Source of the DNA: Ascarosepion bandense
Lineage: Eukaryota > Mollusca > Cephalopoda > Sepiida > Sepiidae
Direction of reading: 5' to 3'
DNA: 64,000 bases
Assembly: GCA_037127315.1 (NCBI GenBank)
Contig: JBBBDQ010000913.1
Location: 7,362,501 to 7,426,500 of the forward strand
This document shows positions 30,755 to 40,335 of the stretch, in pieces. The position numbers and the translations under genes are program-made. The stretch's first letter is position 1, and each line of letters starts with the position of its first letter. Under the pieces are notes generated by a model, which saw only the letters and a program-made list of their open reading frames with translations, was not told the DNA's origin and did no database searches.

Positions 30755-30890
30755 ATCGTGTGGCCCCAAGCAAGGCATTTTACTGTCACTGTTGTGCAGG
30801 GGGTTACATAGGAGGAATGTTATGAGAAACAGTGACAGGTTACAGAGAGTGTCAGGAAGAGAGTATGAGAAGGAAGAGAATACTGATGAG
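30755..30890 (-). mobile_element. Jockey/CR1-like LINE 3' end fragment
   Basis: In minus orientation it reads ...FSSFSYSLPDTLCNLSLFLI then a 3' end ccactgtt...ccttgcttgggg-like. This is closest to the copy at 44530-44993 (SFSYPLPDAPYTLSLFLITF). Confidence 0.75.
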
Positions 30891-30909
30891 TGGGGTAGAT
30901 GGAGAAAAA

Positions 30910-30913
<4 letters not shown>

Positions 30914-30954
<41 letters not shown>

Positions 30955-31037
30955 GATGTAAGTTAGTGAGACAGGAAATGATTATTGACTTTACATTTAA
31001 ATTCTTGATTATAGCTGTCGGGAAAGTATGCAGAAAG

Positions 31038-31121
<84 letters not shown>
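30914..31121. repeat. (AG)n, then (TA)n(TG)n microsatellites
   Basis: AG run at 30914-30953; TA run at 31039-31074 followed by (TG)n to about 31121. Confidence 0.95.
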
Positions 31122-31123
<2 letters not shown>

Positions 31124-31284
31124 AGGCAGCAAATTTTCTTTTAGACACGTCAGATTAAATATATTGCAAACTTTGTGTTTGCTTATTTTAATAAAATCCG
31201 TTCATACTCACGGATAATCTTTCGCGTATTATAATTGAAAGATGTCAGGAAAGAGCTGTAACATTGACAGATAATATTGTCATT

Positions 31285-31290
<6 letters not shown>

Positions 31291-31336
<46 letters not shown>

Positions 31337-31773
31337 ATTGAAAAGGCCGTGTCCGTGCGTATTCATTGTGTTTTCTGTATTTTTTTCTTTGTCCATCTTT
31401 TTTGTATTTCTTTCTGTCTGTCTATCGGTATCTTTCTTTCTGTATTTATTTTTTATCTGTCTTTCTGTAATTCAGTCTCTTATTTGTTCGGCTTTTCTAT
31501 ATATTTGTCTTTATTTCTTTCTTTCTTTCTTTCTGTCTGTCTGTCTGTCTGTCTGTCTTTCGTTCTTTCTGCGTTTCATTTTTGTCTGTCATTCTTACTG
31601 TATTTCTTTTTGTGTCTGTCTGTCATTCTTTCTTTCTGTATTCGAGTCTATCTATTTGTCTTTCTGTCTTTCTGTATTTCTTTCTGTCTGTTTTTCTTTC
31701 CGAAATTTTTATGTCTGTCTTTCAGCCTTGAATAATTTTTCATGTCTGTTTATCTTTCTATCTTTTTGTTTGC

Positions 31774-31812
<39 letters not shown>

Positions 31813-31926
31813 TTCACTTCTCGACTCTTTCTACAAAAGCGTAAGCATTGTCATCAAATCTTTCAAATGCATTCCAATAGATTTTTATGTCGTCCAAAAA
31901 GAAAACCAAAAGAGAGAGAGAGATAG

Positions 31927-31990
<64 letters not shown>
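31291..31990. repeat. (TA)n and degenerate (TTTC/TGTC)n tract, ending in (GATA)n(GA)n
   Basis: TA run at 31291-31332, then about 470 bases of TTTC/TGTC-rich sequence, and (GATA)n(GA)n at 31920-31990. Overlapping frames of 150-168 codons rich in Phe, Ser, Leu are translations of the simple repeat and not supported as genes. Confidence 0.9.
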
Positions 31991-31992
<2 letters not shown>

Positions 31993-32028
31993 CGTCTACT
32001 TATCTGTAATTTTTTTAGTCAATAACAT

Positions 32029-32160
32029 CTCGAGGTGGTGTAATGGTTAGCAAGCTTGTCTCGCTAGAACTATTGCAATTAAGTAGTGAGTTCGATCCTC
32101 ACTGGGTACCCCATACTTTCGGCCTTGTGCCACATCTAAGCTGCGCTTAGTAAATTACTA
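32029..32160 (+). mobile_element. SINE-B monomer, solitary
   Basis: Well-kept single unit: cgaggtggtgtaatggttag, agcttgtctcgctagaac, gagttcgatcctcactggg, tgccacatctaagctgcgc. It defines the monomer of the array at 24028-25395. A-box and B-box spacing fits a tRNA-derived head. Confidence 0.88.
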
Positions 32161-32562
32161 TATATCGCCTTTGTATTAATTAGTCTACAAGTTTCTTACA
32201 CCGATAAACTCACTGAAAATAAATCCAACAATTTACACGTATAGAATTATTTTCGTAAAATTTTACTCTTAGTTCTTCATAATTGTCATTATCTCTGTTT
32301 TAAAATATAGTTTTAATGCATTCCACAGAGAAGCAAAACAAAGCGATTATTGCTCGCCTGCACTCACGTCTAAAAACCATCACCCTTAACGACATTCATC
32401 TCAACTCTACGTCCCTTTTATACGTTTAACATATGGCAATGATATTCGTACATTGACAGATTACTGTTTGAAGTTAATCTGTAAGCTATCAGCATCGCTT
32501 AACGCCGAATAGAACAGTCTTTTATTATTACCATGGCGAAATGTTTCTGTTTTCGCATTTAT
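32161..32562. other. No gene recognised
   Basis: AT-rich; no assigned repeat or coding motif. Confidence 0.3.
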
Positions 32563-32740
32563 TTTCCCTTAATGCGTCTTGTCTTTCTTGAACTACGGGA
32601 GGTAGACGAATCAACACTGGTCACTTGTATTTTAGATATATTTGTTGGAGAAACCGAATATAACACAAGGCCACTTTCATTGTTGAAACGCTCAGGATCG
32701 TGCTCACGTGTTGTATTTTGTCCGAATATTTGCAAAATTC
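32563..32740. repeat. Repeat E, copy 1
   Basis: About 175 bases matching 34258-34436 at roughly 85% by eye (atgcgtcttgt, ggtcacttgt.ttt.agata, acacaaggccac). On the minus strand copy 1 is open for 62 codons (HDPERFNNESGLVLYS...) but copy 2 has a stop and shifts. A decayed retrotransposon segment is possible. Confidence 0.75.
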
Positions 32741-32741
32741 C

Positions 32742-33020
32742 TTGCATTCACTTACGCACAAATACCCTTGGGAAAGGTGTTAATCCGTTTCTTCCCTCCA
32801 GTTATGGGTTAAAATGCCCTTGGGAAAGGTATTAATCCGTCTATCCCTTCCGGTTATGGGTTAAATAACAGAACAGATTGGGTTCTATCACCTTGGCCGG
32901 CAAGCAGCCTACCGCAGAAAGCAATGGCAACCTACTGCGAGATAATCTGCCCAGTCAGTCATGTCTCGAAAGGGACATGATAGCCCAAGCGTGTATCACG
33001 AATGGCACTTAACTGACTGA
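32742..33020 (+). mobile_element. SINE-A copy with internal duplication
   Basis: The 5' head is missing; it starts at cattcacttacgcacaaata. About 55 bases (cccttgggaaaggt...gttatgggtt) are present twice in tandem. The hairpin is intact (tgtctcgaaagggaca) and the 3' end complete. Joined directly to repeat E. Confidence 0.88.
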
Positions 33021-33022
33021 AT

Positions 33023-33490
33023 AAGACAGATTAATTAATATTGAGCATCAGGAAGAGACAACTGAAGTTCCTGGGACATGCAATGAGGAAGGTGGGCTTG
33101 GAGAACCTGATACTAACCAGCCAGATAGAGGGGAAAAAGAGACAGAGAAAAGCAGCGGATAACATATTTGAAGGGCCTAGTATTAATTTCCTTTTCGTTT
33201 CCATCCTTTTCAAAACCCCATCATTGCTCACATGCTCGATCCATGATATTCGCAGCATCCTTCTGTAGAACCACATTTCAGTTGCTTCAAGTTTTTCCAA
33301 CATCTTTGATGATATTGTCCAGCATTCACTGCCATATGGAAGAACTGACATCACATAGCAATCCAGTTCTCTCTTCTTTGTTTCTAGGGAAATTTTCCTG
33401 TTTCTTAATACTCTACTCAGCTTCTGGAATGCATCCTTTTGCTTTTGGATCTCAGGAATATAAATGTATAGAAACTGCTCTGACCACAAA
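33023..33490. pseudogene. RTE-like LINE fragment with internal inversion
   Basis: The left part (33026-33176) is plus strand and encodes SIRKRQLKFLGHAMRKVGLE, NLILTSQIEGK. The right part (33177-33489) is minus strand and encodes the segment that should precede it: FQKLSRVLRNRKISLETKKR, LDCYVMSVLPYGSECWTISS, KLEATEMWFYRRMLRIS, ending METKRKLIL. Both break at the KLIL position of the ORF. This is not the order made by LINE twin priming, which puts the inverted 5' part first. Confidence 0.85.
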
Positions 33491-34257
33491 GTGAGGGATC
33501 AGTTTGTATATTGATTGTAATATGGAATTGATCCCCCACTTTATATCCAATGTACTTCTTTAGAACCACATTTCCCTGTTTCTTAATACTCTACTCAAAC
33601 TAGTTTTAATCTATTTTATCGTTCCTTTTACAATTAAGTAATTCCTTTATTATTATTTTATTATAAATTTTGTTCCAGCTTATTCGGACCTATATGCATT
33701 TTTATTCACAACATAATCACGTTTATTCAATTATTTCGTATTTAAATTTTTAACTGTTGTCTTTTCTAGGAAAATGTTGAATTAATTCCTGGCATTGAGC
33801 TGAATTTTTAAATTCGTATTTGTTTCAAACGTTTTCTAGGAAAAGCATAATTTTACAACCTTCGCCTGTCTCGTGTACTTCTCTTTCAGTTATACTGACA
33901 AACGTGAGATTTTGCAAAATCCTTGACCCACTTTGTGGCCGAAATAATGACTTGTTTTTCAACGGCGGAGGGCGATTCGACATTGTACAAACTTCAGCAT
34001 AGGGCAGTCGCAGATCATTACGACGAAGAAATAAGTTTAATCGTCATTTAGATTCTCTATACTTGCGGCTTCTTACCTAAACTAAGTAAATAACTGTTTT
34101 TTACTGATTCTTCATTCATGTCGGTTAAAACCAGATTTTTAATCAGTTCCCCACAAGAAAGGAGATAGTGCCACTAAGATGCAAGGGTCTAATGTGGCGT
34201 GAAAGAGACTGAAAAGACTTTAGAAAGAACCGGAAACTGGTAAAGGTTAAGATTTAT
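33491..34257. other. No gene recognised
   Basis: A small hairpin pairs gtgagggatca (33491) with tgatcccccac (33530). The word gtttctaggaaaattttcctg-like LINE sequence near 33565-33590 is a trace of the RTE-like LINE. Otherwise AT-rich and unassigned. Confidence 0.35.
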
Positions 34258-34436
34258 TTTCTCTTTATGCGTCTTGTTATCTTTCCTGAACTACGGCAAG
34301 TAGACTAATCAGCAGTGGTCACTTGTGTTCTAGATATATTTGTTCGAGAAAGTCGAATCTAACACAAGGCCACGTTCACTGTTGAAGCGCTCAGGATCGA
34401 GCTTTCGAGTTGTATTTTGTCCGAGTATTTGAAAAA
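34258..34436. repeat. Repeat E, copy 2
   Basis: Direct-orientation copy of 32563-32740, with small indels. Confidence 0.75.
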
Positions 34437-35083
34437 TATCACTCTCCGACAGATGTTATTTTTACTAATATTCAACCAGTACAAGGCCCAAGAGCCGTTC
34501 AAGGTAGTGAGTTAGTACGTGGTCTTGTATTAGCGCAAGAAAGAGCAAGAAGTGAAGTCCATAGGGTTACGTATGAAAGATAGCTAAATCAAGGCTTGCA
34601 GAGATCAAGATTTAATTAGTGAATAGCATTTCAGAGTTCAGTCGAAGGCTTTAGAAATATAGTGAGGAAGTAGACATTAAGAGGAACCGGAAATCTAATC
34701 CTAAACAAGAAACAAGGGATAAATTTTACTCCTGTTCGAGGAGGAGTGTGAATCGAAAAGTGGGTGAACCTATTAAGGAATAAATAAATATTGATACTAA
34801 GTCCTGCAATATGGGGGTTCTCCCCACTTGGAGGGTTAGCGCTTCAGGCAAAACGTTCAACACCATTTAATATTAGGGAATATTCTTATTCTTATTAAAT
34901 AGCTACGTTCTATAAAAGTAATTCAAATGAGTTGACTAGAAATTAAGAATCCAGAACAGAGTTCCATAAATGAGAAGTGATCACCATAAGATTAGACATC
35001 TTATATATATATAAACACAGTACTTTGCTATTTTTCTATATTTCTGAGATAAGGTATTGCAATTATTTATACTATTTACATTG
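34437..35083 (-). other. Probable old LINE relic and unassigned DNA
   Basis: 34475-34520 (gtacaaggcccaagagccgt tcaaggtagtgagttagtac) resembles 36722-36755, which belongs to the minus-strand LINE relic at 36706-37250. No readable frame. The rest is AT-rich. Confidence 0.4.
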
Positions 35084-35475
35084 TTCGGCCTGTTGTCCTT
35101 ATCTTTGTTGCCATATTCACAATGTTTCGGCCGCTGTACATTCTGACCTTCTTCATATGATTGGAATTCGAACTGAACCCTTTATTCCATTCACCAAGGT
35201 AGATTGTTCTAGTTCCACAAGATATGCCGCTTCCACATGTCTCAATATCAGCTACCTCCCTTTAACTCATCTCTCTAAGTTTTTTGTTCCTTTATGCTGT
35301 AGCCAGGTATTGAACTTACAACCCATTAGGACATGTCTCTGGATCCAACCAACGCTTTTATACACTGAGCAATGTGTCCTTGATTCCAGTTACCCGAAGA
35401 AGGTCGGAATGTACAATGGCCGAAACGTTGTGAATATGGCAACAAAGATAAGGATAACAGATCGAACAGGACTTT
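35084..35475. repeat. Inverted repeat with ~82-bp arms around a tRNA-like segment
   Basis: 35084-35165 and 35393-35475 are complementary at roughly 90% (gtgaatatggcaacaaagat aagga, gaaggtc.gaatgtaca). The interior on the minus strand has a possible tRNA-like A box (ttgctcagtgtataaaag) and B box (gtaagttcaatacctgg). Part of the interior (gaactgaaccctttattcca) recurs at 62425-62460. A long frame on the plus strand spans it but shows no known protein. Confidence 0.75.
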
Positions 35476-35567
35476 TTCTTAATGTAAAGCTTCACGTTCT
35501 GTGTAGTTCTTAGCTTGTAACAAAAAACAAAAAAAGGCAATACATAATTTTGACGGAATAAATCCTA

Positions 35568-36080
35568 TTGCAGCGGATTCCCTCTGTCTGTTCTATAGAT
35601 ATTTTCATGGCTTCTTTTCCAACAAGCTTAAGTCACTGGTGCCCCTGCCACAAAAGTTTACTTTGTGCAACCAGGCTGGCAACGGATCCCACCCATTCAC
35701 AGTTAGATCAACCAAATACAAACTACAATTCTACTCCATCAGCTTCTTTCATCGCACTTCCCGCCTGTGGAACTCCCTTCCATATTCTTGTTTACCTGAG
35801 GGCTACAACCTCCAGGAATTTAAATGTAATGTCAATACCCATCTCTTAACCACTTGACTCTAGTTCTTTCTACATCACCCTGTATATCTTTTCCTTTCTC
35901 TCTACCTTTGCAACTGTCATCACTCTTGTATTCCCATCCTTCTCTTGCTCCTTTCTCTGACACCCCCTCTAACTGGTTTGTCTTTCTCTTTATTCTCCTC
36001 CTATCTAATCTTTTACTCTTATGTAGCCCTCTGCGCATCAGTGGCGTTACCGCCTTGCATGGGGCGAAACAATTAAAAAA
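35568..36080 (+). pseudogene. Jockey/CR1-like LINE C-terminus and 3' UTR
   Basis: Two frames cover RIPSVCSIDIFMASFPTSLS, then NQAGNGSHPFTVRSTKYKL and RTSRLWNSLPYSCLPEGYNL, QEFKCNVNTHLLTT. The UTR ends catcagtggcgttaccgcct tgcatggggcgaaac plus A-rich tail. 5'-truncated. Confidence 0.82.
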
Positions 36081-36284
36081 ATAATAAAAATAAAATAAAA
36101 TAAAAGTGGGTAAAACAAATCGTTAAAGAAATTACCCATAGGAGGAAGAAAAAACAAAAAAACAAAAACAAAGAGTAAAAGTCTCGTATCTCTTTACGGT
36201 ATTAGAATGTGTTCCTACTCTTTTCCGGATTAGTTTTTTGCTTTGGCTCTTCTGACTATTATGCATTGTTTGTTTTCGATTAAG

Positions 36285-36369
36285 TTCTTCTTCTTCTTCT
36301 TCTTCTTCTTCTTCTTCTTCTTCTTCTTCTTCTTCTTCTTCTTCTTCTTCTTCTTCGTTGTTGTTGTTG
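36285..36369. repeat. (TTC)n(GTT)n microsatellite
   Basis: About 24 TTC units followed by GTT units. The minus-strand poly-Lys frame is a by-product. Confidence 0.95.
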
Positions 36370-36376
36370 TTAGGTA

Positions 36377-36685
36377 AGGATGTGCGTTGTGGTACAGTGG
36401 ATATCGGCTCGGAACGAGAAATCGGGGAGCCGAGTTCAAATTCCAGTTGAATCCATTATAGTCACTTACGCGCAAATACCCTTGGGAAAGGTATTAATCC
36501 GTCCCTTCCCTCCAGTTATGGGTTAAATAATAGGACAGATTGGGTTCTATAGCCTTGGTCGGCAACCAGTCTACCGCAGAAAGCAATGGCAACCTACTGC
36601 GGGATAATCTTCTACCCAGTCAGTCATGTCTGTTTCGAGACATGAGCGCCCAAGCGTGTATCACGTATGGCACTTAACTGACTGA
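36377..36685 (+). mobile_element. SINE-A copy, full-length, plus strand
   Basis: Complete sense copy from ggatgtgcgttgtggtacag to cacttaactgactga, with intact B box. The hairpin is catgtctgtttcgagacatg. Flanked left by the (GTT)n run. Confidence 0.95.
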
Positions 36686-36705
36686 TATATTTATGTTTTT
36701 TTACA

Positions 36706-37250
36706 GTATAGTTCACCGGGTACAAGGTCCGGGGGCCACTCAAGGTAAAGGATTACGTTAAAAGACAGTACGGATAGGAGGGGAAGATAACGGTTAACCT
36801 TAGACTTGAATAAGTTAAGATTGTAGTGAGGGAGGAAACATCTTCGTGAGAATCGGCTCCACTGAGCAGTTTGTCGCGGGAAGAAGTGTTCGAATGGAAC
36901 TTCTCACCGATAGAATACGGAAGGGACGTAAATGGTTTTCTACAATGTAATTGGCATGGCGTGTCCTTGTGAAGGTTAGGCTTAGCCGAACCAAAGAATA
37001 TCATTCTTCCGAAAAAGTGACTATAGAGATGCGAGAGACTCGCCACATTCCTCCAGTGTGAGAGACAAGTTGGAGGGTGAAAATAATTTGTCGCACACTT
37101 TTGAACTCTATCAATGCTGAAGAGTGCCATCTGCGTAGTTTCCGCCCAAATATGGCAACAGTAATTCATTTTTGGCCTGATCTGGCATCCGTTTATCGTG
37201 ACTGGTGCTATTTTGATGATGAAATGTAAATACTTTCGTTTTTAAGCATT
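36706..37250 (-). pseudogene. Old Jockey/CR1-like LINE relic
   Basis: Minus strand 36753-37169 reads MNYCCHIWAETTQMALFSID, RVQKCATNY, LSHWRNVASLSHLYSHFFGR and TPCQLHCRKPFTSLPYSIGE, aligning in order with the LINE C-terminus at 9405 but strongly diverged (EYCCHLWSG, RLQRRVCNVIG, NVASLCLFYKYFHG). No 3' tail seen. Confidence 0.7.
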
Positions 37251-37292
37251 GAATGTAACCAGCCAGTTTTCCCCCATTTGATCTTTTATATA

Positions 37293-37662
37293 ACAGTATA
37301 GCCCAGCGTTGCTCGGGTGTAATGAAAGCTTTTATATATATATTATCAATTTTCTGCACTATTGTAAGAACTGCAACCTTGAAACTTCTGAATATCGTTT
37401 CTTATGTCTTTGTCTATGAGTGTATCAAATTTGATTAAAATCGGACGACTCCTTCTATAACCTGATTTTTTCAATTATCGATTTTCGACATTTATCGGGG
37501 GTACCTCGACACAAAACCTAGCTAAGAACACTCGCAGACGCTTATAGTACAACTGGGTAAATTTTCAAGAAAATCGGTTCAGCCGTTTCGAAGTCTATAG
37601 GTAACGGGGACACACACACACACACACACAGACAGACAAAGTTCCATTTATAAATAAGCTTA

Positions 37663-37664
<2 letters not shown>
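37293..37664 (-). mobile_element. Helitron-like element, internally deleted copy 5
   Basis: Keeps the 3' hairpin region (gcccagcgttgctcgggtg) and the whole 5' third to taagcttaga, but lacks about 350 bases in between, from after aatgaaagctttta to the internal TA tract. The CTAG terminus is changed. Confidence 0.75.

Positions 37665-37672
<8 letters not shown>

Positions 37673-37719
<47 letters not shown>
37673..37719. repeat. (TA)n microsatellite
   Basis: Pure TA run between the Helitron-like copy and the PLE. Confidence 0.95.
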
Positions 37720-37723
<4 letters not shown>

Positions 37724-37733
37724 GAAAAATTGA

Positions 37734-39240
37734 GGCGTCTCACATGACCACATAACCGTCCTATCATATCGCAAATTCTAACTCCGGTATACCAGTTAAC
37801 AAAATGCATTAACCAACTAATTACTCCCTGCCTTCCTAGAAAATATAGTGTTAAATCAACATTAGAGGTAATCCAACTCGTAAAAAGCGAAAAAATTAAA
37901 CAACGAAATCATAGCTTCACTTAATGTACAAAACCTATTTACCAACGTCCCGGTTAGTGAAACTATTGACATAATTATAAGGAATATATACAGTAATTCA
38001 TCGTTACCCTCACTTAAAATGAATCCTAATATATTACGGAAACTACTATTAGCTTGTACTACAGACGTCCCTTTCTTCAATCATAATAATAATATATACA
38101 TAAAACGTGATGGTGTCTCAATGGGTTCAGTACTGGGTCCGACATTTAGCAATTTTTGCATGTCGAACCTAGAAAATAATATATTTACAGAGTTTTAAAA
38201 AACATATGTTGATGATATCCTTATGTTAGTTAAAAACACAGACGAAATACTTCAACTTTAAAAACATTTCCAAAATAATTCTGTCCTTAAATTCACGTAT
38301 GAACTTAACACTAATAACAAAATTCCCTTCCTTGACATATTGATAAAGACAAATAATAACAAATTTTCCATTTCACCATACAAAAAACCTCCCAGCATAA
38401 GTTCATGCACACTTAACTACAAGAGCGAATGCCCACATTATTACAAAATAGCAATTATAAAAAAAATCTAATACATCGTGCAGAAACTAATTCATCCACA
38501 AAACAGATTTTCTACAGTGAACTAAAGAATATAAAACAAACACTTCTTAACAATAGTTTCCCCAAACTATATAGTTGACGAACAAATAAGATGCTTTCTT
38601 AGAAGTCTCGATACCAAGCAGGTGAAGCACATTGCTGCCTTAACTAATCTCAAACATATTAATATCGCAATCAAATGCATACTAACTATAAACAAGATGA
38701 AAATATACTAAAACAATTAATAAATACTAATATATCTACAACAGATCCTAACAAAAAATTAAGATAATCATATGCTACTCTAAATCCAGTATATCTAACT
38801 CGCCCATTCGCAACGACTTTTCTTCCCCGTTTAGCGATTTGAAAAAAACCAACGTAGTCTACAAATTCAAGTGATTGTATCTTTAACGGATTAAACAATA
38901 TTTATGTTGGTTACACTGCAAACTCGCTCTCACGATGCTTGACACTACATTTAAACGACAATAGTAACATCTTTAGACATTTAAAACAACATACCAGGCC
39001 ACAAACACAATTCCGTCGAAAACACAACCATACTTAAATACGAAAACAATAAACAAAAACTAAAAATACCAGAAGCCATATACATAAAACAGTTGAAACC
39101 TAACCCGAACAAAATTAACTACGAAATCTCCACACACATTCTCAAATACTTATAATAGATAACAGAAGCTATTGGTTATCCCAATGGCTTTCCATACTTA
39201 ATACTTCTCGCCCCACACTCGTGTGGTCATGTGAGACGCC
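37734..39240 (+). mobile_element. Penelope-like element with RT and EN, flanked by 19-bp inverted repeat
   Basis: Second large PLE, clearly a different family from the one at 5605. The sequence ggcgtctcacatgaccaca at 37734-37752 is the exact complement of 39222-39240, so short inverted ends may frame it. The ORF lacks the N-terminal part. Coding relic in 37765-39154, then about 200 bases of 3' noncoding sequence that leads into a new 5' end at 39371. Confidence 0.85.
37765..39154 (+). pseudogene. PLE reverse transcriptase-GIY-YIG endonuclease, decayed
   Basis: RT: RPIISQILTPVYQLTKCINQ, then SLNVQNLFTNVPVSETI, where the motif A catalytic Asp is Asn; KRDGVSMGSVLGPTFSNFCM (37940-38170 region) and YVDDILMLVKN with the YVDD box; KFTYELNTNNKIPFLDIL. 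Several stops (38196, 38260, 38468) and frameshifts interrupt it. EN: TNVVYKFKC (GIY position), NNIYVGYTANSLSRCLTLHL (YIG position with Arg), HLKQHTRPQ and IPEAIYIKQLKPNPNKINYE, ending about 39154. Non-functional. Confidence 0.88.
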
Positions 39241-39370
39241 ACAAGCTGTAGAGCGATTTTCGCTTCCAGCATGCACGCACGTGTTCGCCAATCCTCTACA
39301 CAAACAAAATAGACGACTACTACTACTATCGGCCGTCTGCGAACTGCCCGTTACAATAAACACTATTTTC

Positions 39371-39552
39371 ATCTTTGATAATGGCTGATGTAAGCCGAAA
39401 GCTCAGAAAGGATTAAATACAAACATGTATCAATATTGTGATTTTCTTTCCTCTTTCAGCGATAATGTTATTAAGCTTATCAGACGATATGAAAAAAATT
39501 TACATAAAATAAATCGACAAAACTTGTCTATATTATTTAATGAAACATGCAT

Positions 39553-39555
<3 letters not shown>
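39371..39555 (+). mobile_element. 5' start of a following PLE unit
   Basis: Contains the hairpin segment gataatggctgatgtaagcc gaaagctcag, then a frame MYQYCDFLSSFSDNVIKLIR, RYEKNLHKINRQNLSILFNE that is a diverged homologue of the N-terminal piece at 39804. It ends at (TA)n after about 48 codons. Together with the element upstream this is a head-to-tail PLE arrangement. Confidence 0.7.

Positions 39556-39588
<33 letters not shown>
39555..39588. repeat. (TA)n microsatellite
   Basis: TA run where two PLE 5' ends of different families, in opposite orientation, meet. Confidence 0.95.
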
Positions 39589-39589
<1 letters not shown>

Positions 39590-39937
39590 CTAGACATATT
39601 CTATTAAATATAAGAGACAATGAATGTCTATTATGTTTAATCATGAGCCGTTCTAAACGTCGTATTTTTGCTTTAATTTCAGTTGAAAATAAAGACAAAA
39701 ATTCTCCAACATTTGGATAATTATTTATTGGTTTTCTTCTAAGCTTTCGGCTCACATGAGCCATCTTCAGAGAGGTAGTTTAAACTGAAATATTATAAAA
39801 TTTTTGTCTTTATTTTCAACTGAAATTAAAGCAAAAATACGACGTTTAGAACGGCTCATGATTAAACATAATAGACATTCATTGTCTCTTATATTTAATA
39901 GAATATGTCTAGAAAATTACTTGCTGCCTCGATATAC

Positions 39938-39945
<8 letters not shown>
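39589..39945. mobile_element. PLE 5' ends in palindromic arrangement
   Basis: 39589-39712 (minus) and 39799-39920 (plus) are near-perfect complements. Both encode FLSLFSTEIKAKIRRLERLM, IKHNRHSLSLIFNRICLEN. The minus-strand side also has the leader MAHVSRKLRRKPINNYPNVG. The plus side continues YLLPRYTKY to the (TA)n at 39944. Spacer about 85 bases with the hairpin segment at 39739-39776. Inverted 5' ends are a known PLE feature. Confidence 0.85.

Positions 39946-39988
<43 letters not shown>
39944..39988. repeat. (TA)n microsatellite
   Basis: TA run at the truncation point of the PLE 5' end. Confidence 0.95.
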
Positions 39989-39989
<1 letters not shown>

Positions 39990-40288
39990 TGTATATCAGA
40001 AATTGTGTGACTGATTTCAGTGTGAACCAGTTCTCTATTTTGTCTGGTTCACACACTACATTTCATTTTTCATTTGCAGGCATTTTACATTAGATTTAGG
40101 AGGTTGTCTCTCTGTAAACCGAGAGATTGCCTACTTGGACTGCACATTATTACTATCTAGTGCTTGCTTCTTCACCTTTTTTCTCCCCTTTCCACAACCT
40201 TTCAACATCATTTTTAAATATTTTAAAAAGAACAAATAATATCCCAGTTGACCCTGATGAAGTTTGGGAGTGAAACCGGTCAGTCATT

Positions 40289-40335
<47 letters not shown>
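39989..40335. other. Unassigned DNA, (TA)n and (AAT)n
   Basis: Includes a 20-base near-repeat (gtgaaccagttctctatttt gtctggttcacac forms a hairpin at 40021-40053), and ends with TA (40293-40320) and AAT (40321-40335) tracts that border the LINE 3' end. Confidence 0.5.

Noticed and set aside
31277..31844. Open frames of 152-168 codons on the plus strand
   Set aside because: Translations of TA and TTTC/TGTC simple repeats (IYIY and FLSF runs) in overlapping frames; no gene.
32029..32110. True tRNA gene
   Set aside because: A- and B-box-like blocks are present, but no acceptor stem pairs and the unit recurs as a repeat monomer.
34977..35513. 178-codon plus-strand frame
   Set aside because: Spans both arms of an inverted repeat; composition and lack of any known domain fit chance.
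40230..40290. Hammerhead-like ccctgatgaagtttgggagtgaaaccggtc
   Set aside because: CTGATGA, GAAA and GTC occur in order, but the 11 bases between do not form a stem II and no stem I can be drawn. At best a decayed relic.
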